A stretch of DNA of 64,000 nucleotides, taken from contig NZ_QJST01000003.1 of the NCBI RefSeq assembly GCF_003226255.1, positions 85,764-149,763 of the forward strand, read 5' to 3'. Under the pieces are notes generated by a model. It was not told where the DNA came from. It saw only the letters and a list, made by a program, of their open reading frames with translations, and searched no databases. Every line of letters starts with the position of its first letter. The stretch's first letter is position 1. Positions 1 through 6,399 of the stretch are shown here, piece by piece. The DNA is from Idiomarina fontislapidosi. GTDB taxonomy: Bacteria > Pseudomonadota > Gammaproteobacteria > Enterobacterales > Alteromonadaceae. A program made the translations under genes and the position numbers.

Positions 1-49
1 CCGACTCATAATCGGTTGGTCCCCAGTTCAAATCTGGGAGGGGCCACCA
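1..49 (+). tRNA. tRNA-Ile2 (CAT anticodon), 3' half only
   Basis: The window starts inside the anticodon stem. The segment reads stem CCGA, loop CTCATAA (anticodon CAT), stem TCGG, a variable loop, T-arm CCCAG/TTCAAAT/CTGGG, the 3' acceptor strand AGGGGCC and ACCA. The acceptor strand and loop match the minor isoleucine tRNA whose CAT anticodon is modified to lysidine, rather than elongator or initiator Met tRNA. The 5' half lies upstream of the window. This is the only one of three copies with a pairing anticodon stem, so it belongs to the functional gene. Its 3' part is the left attachment site of the island that follows. Confidence 0.88.
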
Positions 50-114
50 TATTTAAAGGCTTTCAATGTTAACTACCACTAACCAAAATTGGTTGGTGCT
101 ACCTCTGTGCTACT
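50..114 (+). repeat. Island left end, copy 1 (65 bp)
   Basis: Immediately after the tRNA CCA, 65 bp are identical to 4774-4838, after which the two sequences diverge completely. The segment contains a hairpin at 77-98: CAC, T, AACCAA, loop AA, TTGGTT, G, GTG. It is absent after the third attachment copy at 6371, so it belongs to the elements and not to the host flank. It may be an integrase arm-binding or structural end sequence (inference). Confidence 0.85.
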
Positions 115-118
115 CTAT

Positions 119-161
119 TAGCAGCTTCGCCTGTTAAACAAAAGCTGCTAGGCTTTCTTTT
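119..161 (+). terminator. Possible hairpin terminator after tRNA-Ile2
   Basis: TAGCAGCTT (119-127) and AAGCTGCTA (142-150) form a perfect 9-bp stem around a 14-nt loop, followed by GGCTTTCTTTT. It would end transcription coming from the tRNA gene into the island. The loop is long and the T tract interrupted, so this is tentative. Confidence 0.4.
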
Positions 162-326
162 GCTCGACTATAAGTTACGCAAAAGAGTCTTCTTATACGA
201 TCGATACCGATCGCTTTGCCTTCTCACCATGGTTGCGCTGATTATTTACTGTATGTAGTGGCAAATTGGCCAAAACGAAAATAGTGGATACGATGTAAGA
301 GACAATCAATTATCAAGGATGAAGTT

Positions 327-758
327 ATGGCGAAATATTCATGTGAAATTTGTGGTTGCCCGATTGAGAAAAGGCTAGATGTCAGATATGAGTTTGACAC
401 TATTCATTGTAAGCAATGTTATCAAACCGAAAAGTCGGCAGAATACATAGCGAAAAAGAAGTCAGACGAGATAAAGTCGACGCAAAATAAAAAAGCGAGT
501 GTAGAAACCAGTGAGCCAGAACCATTCTTATCAGGTGTGTTATGGGTTTTAGCAATGTTATCGCTTATATGTGGAGTCATCGTGGCATTTGTGGCTTGGC
601 CTGAAACGTCTAAATACGGAGGTGACGCTCCTTTCCCTGCAGCTTCTATTGGAGCAATCGTAAACGGTGTTGTGTGTGCCGTCGTGTTTTTTGCCTTAGG
701 ACAAATCCTATCGGTTGTGTCGAGAGTTGAAAGAAAAGTTGATAACCAAGACCGGTGA
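327..758 (+). CDS. Zinc-ribbon-like membrane protein of unknown function
   Basis: A 143-residue protein I do not recognise. The first 31 residues carry cysteines at 6, 9, 11, 28 and 31, arranged as two CxxC-type knuckles that suggest one bound metal. A charged lysine-rich linker follows, then two hydrophobic helices near residues 67-91 and 103-127, and a short polar tail. The likely layout is a cytoplasmic metal-binding head tethered to the inner membrane by a helical hairpin. The ATG start has an AAGGA-type ribosome site about 8 nt upstream. It is the first cargo gene of unit 1 and converges on the next gene, which also joins a cysteine knuckle to membrane helices. The function is unknown; a role in the island's putative defence cargo is only a guess from position. 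Confidence 0.65.
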   Translation: MAKYSCEICGCPIEKRLDVRYEFDTIHCKQCYQTEKSAEYIAKKKSDEIKSTQNKKASVETSEPEPFLSGVLWVLAMLSLICGVIVAFVAWPETSKYGGDAPFPAASIGAIVNGVVCAVVFFALGQILSVVSRVERKVDNQDR

Positions 759-826
759 GTACCTAAAAGTGTTGCCGGTGTTAACCGGCCACCCTACAGT
801 CGAATGACTCTTTTAGTCTTTGTTAT

Positions 827-1303
827 TTATTGGCGCTCCAAGAAATCTTGCGCGCGCTTTAGAATTAGGAACTCATGCTTTTTACCGTTCTTTCTAAATA
901 CGATGCGGCTTGACCCCTCAGGAGCATAAACTTCAAAACCAAGCTCTTCTGCTTTAGCTAGAACCCTATCTCTGGCTGAAGTTTGCCCTGTCGCTCTCTC
1001 TTTGTCGTCTTTTTTCGGTTCTGAGGTTTTTTCTGAGTAGTTTGTTAGTTCCGAATGACAATGTGGACACTTTATTGCTTTATGGTTAACCAGTTCCCTG
1101 CAGTAGTCGCAAGTTTTTAAAGATTCGATGTTACCGCGTATTGGATTGGCTATAAGAGCAAACGGGATCGCTATTGGCGCGAAGAAAACTCCTACTAAAA
1201 ACCAACCAAACCCGTCTCGCCCTTTTTGGGACGCGATGATTGCCGAAGCGAAGCCAGAGATTAAAGCGGGGAGTAATACAATAAATATAACGCTGTTATC
1301 CAT
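827..1303 (-). CDS. Membrane protein with zinc ribbon and C-terminal basic domain, unknown function
   Basis: A 158-residue protein. Two membrane helices come first, near residues 4-26 and 33-52, with a GRDGFGWFLVG turn typical of small two-helix membrane proteins. A CxxC-17-CxxC-like zinc ribbon follows (CDYC and CPHC, roughly residues 65-82), then a charged linker and a compact domain of about 50 residues ending in KKHEFLILKRAQDFLE. The order of parts is reversed relative to the protein at 327-758, but the combination is the same. The gene is convergent with that gene and divergent from the ATPase at 1492, leaving about 190 bp for two promoters. I do not recognise a functional family. Confidence 0.65.
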   Translation of the reverse strand: MDNSVIFIVLLPALISGFASAIIASQKGRDGFGWFLVGVFFAPIAIPFALIANPIRGNIESLKTCDYCRELVNHKAIKCPHCHSELTNYSEKTSEPKKDDKERATGQTSARDRVLAKAEELGFEVYAPEGSSRIVFRKNGKKHEFLILKRAQDFLERQ

Positions 1304-1491
1304 AACAAGGTCCTTTTAGTCATTGATATTATTACCGCCAATAGTGAAGCATACCAGAATAACGCATGCTAAACGCGTAGACATTGTTGGGCACTTTAGA
1401 TAAACAAAAGATAACCCCCATCAGTTATAGAGCTTGCAAATCTATATATAGTGAACAATGATTAACAAAATTTTGTTTAAGTTGGCTTACT

Positions 1492-2697
1492 ATGATAATT
1501 GATTTAGCGTTTTCAAACTTCTATAGCTTTGCAGACGAGGTTTACCTCTCGTTTGAAATGGGTAAAAAGCCAGCCAGTTCAAATTATGATATTCCGCTTA
1601 AAGGTGGCGATCGCTTGAATAAGGCGTTAGCGGTTATTGGTCCTAATGGCTCAGGGAAAACGCAGTTTATAAAGCCATTGGCTTTTTTGAGTTGGTTTTT
1701 GTCCTCATCATTTCTGCACGCTGACCCAGATGTCAAACTACCTTATCGAGCGCATGCGCTTTATGAAGAGCAGCCAACCACCTTTGAGTTGCGTTTTGTT
1801 TTGGATGGTGAGCAGTATAAGTACTCGCTGACTCTCAAGGACAGACTCGTCGTTTCGGAGGCGCTTTATCATAAGACAAGCCATCTCTATAGCTATTTGT
1901 TCGTGCGTGAGTTTAAAGAAAACAAAGCTGGCAAGATTGACGTGAGCTATAAGCAACAAAACTTCTCATTTTCGCCTAAAAAAGCTAAAGAAATTCGCCG
2001 AAATGCGTCACTGCTGGCTGCAGCATACAGTTACGATGTGCCCGAAGCGGATATGTTTGTGCAGTTTGCACACGGTATTAGTCATAACCTAAATGTATTT
2101 GGGCGTCATAATTATGATGATGGTGCTTTGTTGCAAGCCGCGGAAGAATTAGCTGAAAATGATAAGCTTCGAGCTCAGTTAGCCGACTGTTTATCTGAAT
2201 TAGATCTTGGATTACAGAGTGTTGAAGTGCGGCAAGAAACGGTCTTCGAAAGAGATTCCGGAGAAGAGAAGCAGATTGCAATTCCGTATGGCATCCATAA
2301 AAGCCAACGAGGCCAGTTTGAGCTTCGTTTTATGGAAGAGTCGAGCGGTACCAAGTCTGCATTTGCTTTGTTGGCCCGATTGCTTCCTGTACTTGCAAAT
2401 GGTGGTATTGCCGTGATTGACGAAATTGATAACGACTTGCACCCGCATATGCTTCCGCACTTGCTGGATTTATTCAAGTATGAGGAAACGAATCCACATA
2501 GCGCGCAAATTGTATTTAGCTGTCACACTCCTGAAGTCTTAAACTTGCTGCAGAAACACCAGGTCTATTTGGTGGAAAAAGAAGAGCTAAAAAGTGACGC
2601 TTGGCGTTTGGATGATGTTGTTGGTTTGCGTGCTGATGACAACCTGTATGCAAAATATATGGCTGGCGCCCTCGAGGCGATTCCTAAACTAATTTGA
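1492..2697 (+). CDS. AAA15-type (COG1106-like) ATPase
   Basis: A 401-residue ATPase. The N-terminus (MIIDLAFSNFYSFADE) is the typical opening of COG1106/AAA15 SMC-like ATPases. Walker A GPNGSGKT is at residues 50-57, an ABC-like SSGTKS signature near 283, Walker B with catalytic acidic residues (AVIDEIDNDLHP) near 307-318, and a switch-like SCHTPE follows. Relatives occur as the ATPase half of abortive-infection and other phage-defence modules such as AbiL and PARIS, where a second gene supplies the effector. Here no RloB-, DUF4435- or TOPRIM-type partner is adjacent; the next gene is the broken AlbA_2/HATPase protein 170 nt downstream. The family assignment is firm; a defence role is inferred from family and island context. 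Confidence 0.85.
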   Translation: MIIDLAFSNFYSFADEVYLSFEMGKKPASSNYDIPLKGGDRLNKALAVIGPNGSGKTQFIKPLAFLSWFLSSSFLHADPDVKLPYRAHALYEEQPTTFELRFVLDGEQYKYSLTLKDRLVVSEALYHKTSHLYSYLFVREFKENKAGKIDVSYKQQNFSFSPKKAKEIRRNASLLAAAYSYDVPEADMFVQFAHGISHNLNVFGRHNYDDGALLQAAEELAENDKLRAQLADCLSELDLGLQSVEVRQETVFERDSGEEKQIAIPYGIHKSQRGQFELRFMEESSGTKSAFALLARLLPVLANGGIAVIDEIDNDLHPHMLPHLLDLFKYEETNPHSAQIVFSCHTPEVLNLLQKHQVYLVEKEELKSDAWRLDDVVGLRADDNLYAKYMAGALEAIPKLI

Positions 2698-2867
2698 CGG
2701 TGATGACTGGACGACCTGATAAAACTGGTTATGACAGAGTAATCCGAAGAAGGTAAGCTTTGCATTTGTTGCTATTTATAGGCGTCCATGTGAACTATTG
2801 TATGTTTAAGTTGGTGCGGACTGTTAGCTAGCGTCTTAAGAGCGGCTTATATCGAATTGAGGAAATA

Positions 2868-4508
2868 GTGGTGATAGGAAAACTAAGCGAATTGCTTAAG
2901 CTTGAGAACGAAAATGAGGTGGTTGAGTTTAAAGAAGCGAAAATCAGCTATGACTTCAAAAAGTTAGGTAAGTACTTTTCTGCGCTAAGTAACGAAGCAA
3001 ATTTGCAAGGCCTAGCACGTAGCTGGCTTATCTTTGGTGTTAACGATAGTAAAAAGGTAGTTGGCACTTCATTTCGAGACTCAGCAAGGAAGCTTTCCTC
3101 GTTAAAAAAAGAAGTTGCAGATAAAGCTACAAACCGGCATACATTTATCAATATTCACGAAGTTTCGCATCCGAATGGTCGGGTTTTATTATTTGAAATT
3201 CCTGCAGCCCCCGCTGGAGTTCCTATCGCCTGGGAAGGGCACTATTATGGTCGTGAGGGAGAATCTCTTGGGCCTTTGAGCCTTGACGAAATTGAACGAA
3301 TACGTCGTCAAAACATGGCTGAGGATTGGAGTGCTGCAATTATTCAAGAGGCTAGTATAGATGACCTTGATGAGACTGCTTTAAAAGCTGCCAGAGATAA
3401 ATAAATCCAGAAGAACATCAAATTTGCAGATGAAGCAGAAACCTGGGATACAAAGACGTTCTTAAATAAAGCAAAGCTTACAATAAATGGGAAAATAACA
3501 AGGGCGGCGCTTATATTGCTTGGTAAGCCAGAGTCAACACACTGGCTTAACCCTGCTACTCCGACTATTACGTGGATTCTTAAAGACAAAGACGGCATTG
3601 AAAAAGACTACGAGCATTTTACAAGTCCTCTATTAATCAATGTGGATAAGGTTTTCCACAAAATTCGTAATCTTAAGTATCGTTACCTAAATGAAGGTAC
3701 TTTGTTTCCGGAAGAAGTAGACCAGTATGACCCTTACCTGATAAGGGAAGCGTTAAATAATGCGATTGCCCACCAAGATTATAATTTAGGCGGTAAAGTA
3801 TCAGTTATTGAGTTCGAAGATGGTCGGCTGTGTTTTAGTAACGTTGGCCAGTTTATCCCAGATTCAGTGGAATCGGTTGTTAAAGCTGATGCACCTGAGA
3901 GCCGGTATCGTAATCGCTTTCTTGCGGATGCGATGGTTAATTTAAACATGATTGATACCATCGGCAGTGGTATTCGGAAAATGTTCATGATTCAGAGGAA
4001 GAAATTCTTTCCTCTACCTGAGTACGATTTAGCTAGAAATAGAGTTCAGGTGACTATCATAGGCCGAGTCGTTGATGCTGCCTACGCACGCAAGCTAGCA
4101 CAGCTTCCAGGGTTAACCCTGGAAGATATTATGCTTCTTGATCGTATTCAGAAGAGTAAGCCGATAACAGATGAACAGGCAAAACACTTAAAACAACAGA
4201 AACTTATTGAAGGTCGAAAACCGAACTATCATATCTCAAAGAAAATAGCCCAGCATAGCGACGACAAGGCACAGTACATACGGAACCGCTCTCTGGGGGA
4301 CACTCACTATAAAAGATTGATTACCGAGTACATTGAAAGGTTTGGTCAAGCTAAACGTTTAGACATTGACGAGTTGCTTTTAGATAAACTACCTGATGTT
4401 TTAACGGCTGATCAGAAGAGTAACAAGGTAAAAAATCTCCTTCAATCACTTAAAAATCAAGGGGTTATAGAAATAAAGGGCAAGATTTGGAAAATGTCTA
4501 AACGTTAG
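2868..4508 (+). pseudogene. Schlafen AlbA_2 / HATPase protein (COG2865-like), interrupted by an in-frame stop
   Basis: One reading frame of 547 codons is broken by a single TAA at 3402-3404. The first part, 178 residues from a GTG start with GAGGA upstream, is an AlbA_2 (Schlafen-type nucleic-acid-binding) domain: ENEVVEFKEAK opening, LIFGVND core, YYGREGES near the end. The part after the stop stays open in the same frame and continues a linker (KNIKFADEAETWD), a HATPase_c_4-like domain (LIREALNNAIAHQDY, then DTIGSGIRKMF) and a C-terminal winged-helix-like region. This is the domain order of COG2865 proteins. A TTG at 3516 opens the second piece formally but has no ribosome site. A recent nonsense mutation is likely; stop readthrough or two separate polypeptides are alternatives. 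Confidence 0.8.
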
Positions 4509-4540
4509 ATTTTTAGACATTTTTAGACATTTTTAGACAT
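4492..4540 (+). terminator. Hairpin with tandem TTTTAGACAT arms at end of AlbA_2 gene
   Basis: The last codons contain AAAATGTCTAAA (4492-4503). Its complement TTTAGACATTTT occurs just after the stop codon, and the 10-bp unit TTTTAGACAT is repeated three times head to tail at 4511-4540. Alternative T-rich hairpins can therefore form on the coding strand and could act as a terminator. Function is inferred. Confidence 0.45.
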
Positions 4541-4589
4541 TCAAACTTGCCTAAACAGCTAAATGAGTAGGTTTAAGAAAGCTAGTTTT

Positions 4590-4726
4590 AAGCGGTAGTT
4601 ACAAGGGAAGTTAAGATCAAAACCGTTAAAACCGGCGTCGGATCAAAACATCGATGAAACACGTAAGAAACTGAAAAAACTAGTTTTTTCAACCGAAGCT
4701 GAATGTTAGAAAAACCACCAATACAG
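4590..4726 (+). repeat. Island right end, copy 1 (about 137 bp)
   Basis: From AAGCGGTAG to the base before the tRNA core, this segment aligns with 6187-6324 at roughly four identities in five, with the first 60 and last 40 bp best conserved. It holds two direct repeats GATCAAAA at 4615-4622 and 4641-4648, exactly 26 bp apart, as in the other copy. No gene is present. The repeats look like binding sites for an integrase or excision factor (inference). Confidence 0.8.
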
Positions 4727-4773
4727 GACTCATAATCGGTTGGTCCCCAGTTCAAATCTGGGAGGGGCCACCA
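4727..4773 (+). repeat. Attachment-site copy B (tRNA-Ile2 3' end)
   Basis: These 47 nt are identical to 3-49, from the anticodon loop to CCA. Upstream the bases read ATACAG, so only two of five anticodon-stem pairs can form and no D-arm exists. It is therefore not a tRNA gene but the junction between units 1 and 2. The identity to the first copy continues 65 bp past the CCA. Confidence 0.88.
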
Positions 4774-4838
4774 TATTTAAAGGCTTTCAATGTTAACTAC
4801 CACTAACCAAAATTGGTTGGTGCTACCTCTGTGCTACT
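4774..4838 (+). repeat. Island left end, copy 2 (65 bp)
   Basis: Identical to 50-114, including the hairpin (here 4801-4822). Sequence after 4838 is unrelated to that after 114, which fixes the inner edge of the conserved end. Confidence 0.85.
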
Positions 4839-4930
4839 TTTTAGAATAGCTCATGCAACCCTGCTTTTTACAACGTTAGCAATATTGTGCTGTGACAGCT
4901 ATCCATTTGTTTGGGTTGATAAGGCTTGGT

Positions 4931-5049
4931 GTGTCGATGATCTCGACCTAAAAATAATTCATGTCGAAAAAATAAGAAAAAATCGACACGTTAAATTGAT
5001 ATGTCGATTGGAACGACATAAACTGAACTCATCGTTTCTTTATGTCGAT
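4931..5049 (+). promoter_or_regulatory. Cluster of TGTCGA operator-like repeats before fic
   Basis: TGTCGA or its complement occurs at 4932, 4962, 4983, 5001, 5014 (as CGACAT) and 5042. TATGTCG (5000-5006) and CGACATA (5014-5020) form a perfect inverted repeat with a 7-bp gap. All lie between the conserved left end and the fic start at 5069. The cluster suggests cooperative control of fic, possibly autoregulation through the winged-helix-like C-terminus of Fic (inference). Confidence 0.6.
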
Positions 5050-5068
5050 TTAGACTGGAAATTTAAGC

Positions 5069-6172
5069 ATGACTTGGCAAGCAGAGCAACCGTACAACCA
5101 ATTACCGACATTACCACCCAACCTAGATGTCGTAGAAACTAGGGCTGTGCTGAAGGCCTGTATTTCTGCACGTGCTGCTGTAGCGGAGTTAAAAAAGGCT
5201 GGAGAGCTCATTCCCAACCAAAGCATGTTAATTAACCTGCTGCCATTGCTTGAAGCAAAAGATAGTTCAGAAATTGAAAATATTGTTACCACGACCGATA
5301 AGCTTTTTCAGTATGCGCAAGGGGGTAAAGGTGCTGATCATGCAACCAAGGAAGCATTACGTTACCGAACCGCGTTATACCAAGGCTTTATACAACTTGA
5401 GAAAAAGCCGCTATGCACGGCGACGGCTATTGAGGTATGCAGTACTTTAAAGCACTCCGAAATGGATATTCGCAAAGTACCGGGGACTTATATAGGAAAC
5501 CAAACGACAGGCGAAACTATCTATACGCCGCCAAACGGTGAAGATGTGATTCGCGACTTGTTAACCAACTGGGAGCGATTCCTTCATAATGACGACGATC
5601 TGGATCCACTGATAAAGATGGCGATTAGCCATTATCAATTTGAAGCTATACACCCTTTCTATGACGGGAATGGCAGAACAGGTCGTATTTTAAACGTTTT
5701 ATACCTTATTGAATCGGGTCTTCTAACACTGCCTATTTTGTATTTGAGTCGCTTCATCGTTCATAATAAGCAAGACTATTATCGCCTCTTGAACCAAGTC
5801 ACTAAAGATCAGAGCTGGGAAGAGTGGTTGTTATTTATGCTAAAAGGTGTCGAGCAAACCGCAACATGGACCTGTGAAAAAATCACAGCGATTAGAACGC
5901 TCATGGAAAACACCACCGATTATGTAAAGGCTCAGCTACCAAAAATATACAGCTACGAGCTTGTTCAGCTTATTTTTGAACAGCCTTATTGCCGTATTAG
6001 CAATCTGGTTGAGCGTGATATTGCAAAACGTCAGACCGCTTCAACCTATTTAAAGCAGTTAGCCGATATTGGCGTGCTGCAAGAGGTCGATTCAGGAAAG
6101 GAAAAATTATTTGTGCATCCGCGATTGATGACGCTAATGACAAAAGACAGTAATCGTATTAAACCTTTTTGA
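5069..6172 (+). CDS. Fic-family AMPylase, class II (SoFic-like)
   Basis: A 367-residue protein predicted to transfer AMP from ATP to hydroxyl side chains of target proteins. The N-terminal helical domain carries the inhibitory motif S66-x-x-x-E70-N71, which marks class II Fic proteins that block their own ATP site. The catalytic loop [12 protein letters not shown] is complete at 195-206 with H195 as the general base. A flap with TGETIYTPP precedes it, near residues 147-155. The C-terminus has a winged-helix-like region ([20 protein letters not shown]). Length and layout match the Shewanella SoFic type. It is the sole gene of unit 2, with no antitoxin beside it, as expected when inhibition is intramolecular. 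The ribosome site is weak. Function may be defence, toxin or a regulatory modification; the sequence does not say which. Confidence 0.9.
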   Translation: MTWQAEQPYNQLPTLPPNLDVVETRAVLKACISARAAVAELKKAGELIPNQSMLINLLPLLEAKDSSEIENIVTTTDKLFQYAQGGKGADHATKEALRYRTALYQGFIQLEKKPLCTATAIEVCSTLKHSEMDIRKVPGTYIGNQTTGETIYTPPNGEDVIRDLLTNWERFLHNDDDLDPLIKMAISHYQFEAIHPFYDGNGRTGRILNVLYLIESGLLTLPILYLSRFIVHNKQDYYRLLNQVTKDQSWEEWLLFMLKGVEQTATWTCEKITAIRTLMENTTDYVKAQLPKIYSYELVQLIFEQPYCRISNLVERDIAKRQTASTYLKQLADIGVLQEVDSGKEKLFVHPRLMTLMTKDSNRIKPF

Positions 6173-6186
6173 AGCAAACTAATCTC

Positions 6187-6324
6187 AAGCGGTAGTTACA
6201 GCGGAAGTTAAGATCAAAATCGTCAAAACCGGCGTCGGATCAAAAACATTCAGTTAATACATAACCATCTGAAAAACCGAATATTTTTAACCGAAGCTGA
6301 GTGTTAGAAAACCCACCAATGCAG
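6187..6324 (+). repeat. Island right end, copy 2 (138 bp)
   Basis: Aligns with 4590-4726 along its whole length. GATCAAAA repeats lie at 6212-6219 and 6238-6245, again 26 bp apart. It starts 15 bp after the fic stop codon and ends directly at the third tRNA core copy. Confidence 0.8.
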
Positions 6325-6371
6325 GACTCATAATCGGTTGGTCCGCAGTTCAAATCTGCGAGGGGCCACCA
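6325..6371 (+). repeat. Attachment-site copy C, distal tRNA-Ile2 3' end
   Basis: A 47-nt copy of the tRNA 3' end that differs from copies A and B by two paired changes: the T-stem is CGCAG/CTGCG instead of CCCAG/CTGGG. The upstream bases (ATGCAG) break the anticodon stem, so it is not a gene. What follows CCA (TTTTTAAAGCAGCC) is unlike the element left end. It is most simply the host's original tRNA end displaced by insertion. Confidence 0.85.
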
Positions 6372-6399
6372 TTTTTAAAGCAGCCCCCTTTATTCAAAG

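Larger units (their letters stand above)
3..4726. mobile_element. Non-autonomous tRNA-Ile2 island, unit 1
   Basis: The unit runs from the tRNA 3' core to the base before the second copy of that core. It starts with the 47-nt tRNA end plus a 65-bp left end and finishes with a right end of about 137 bp. Both ends have counterparts in unit 2. Cargo is two zinc-ribbon membrane proteins, an AAA15-type ATPase and a broken AlbA_2/HATPase gene. No integrase, excisionase or transposase gene is visible. The DNA is visibly more AT-rich than the host DNA after 6400. Boundaries are read directly from the repeats; movement by an integrase acting in trans is inference. Confidence 0.75.
4727..6324. mobile_element. 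Non-autonomous tRNA-Ile2 island, unit 2 (fic cargo)
   Basis: About 1.6 kb long, framed by attachment copies B and C. It opens with the same 112 bp as unit 1 (47-nt tRNA core plus 65-bp left end) and closes with a right end homologous to that of unit 1. The only gene is a Fic-domain AMPylase. No recombinase is encoded. The small size and single cargo gene make it the minimal form of the element family. Confidence 0.75.

Noticed and set aside
3516-4508. A separate gene starting at TTG 3516
   Set aside because: There is no ribosome site, and the protein continues in frame and in family from the AlbA_2 part upstream, so it is the second half of a broken gene.
4727-4773. A second tRNA-Ile2 gene
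   Set aside because: The sequence upstream of the anticodon loop is the element right end. Only two of five anticodon-stem pairs form and no D-arm or 5' acceptor strand exists. The same holds for 6325-6371.
4813-5142. A 109-residue frame before fic
   Set aside because: It runs through the element left end and the operator-like repeats and overlaps fic in another frame; its composition is not protein-like and there is no ribosome site.
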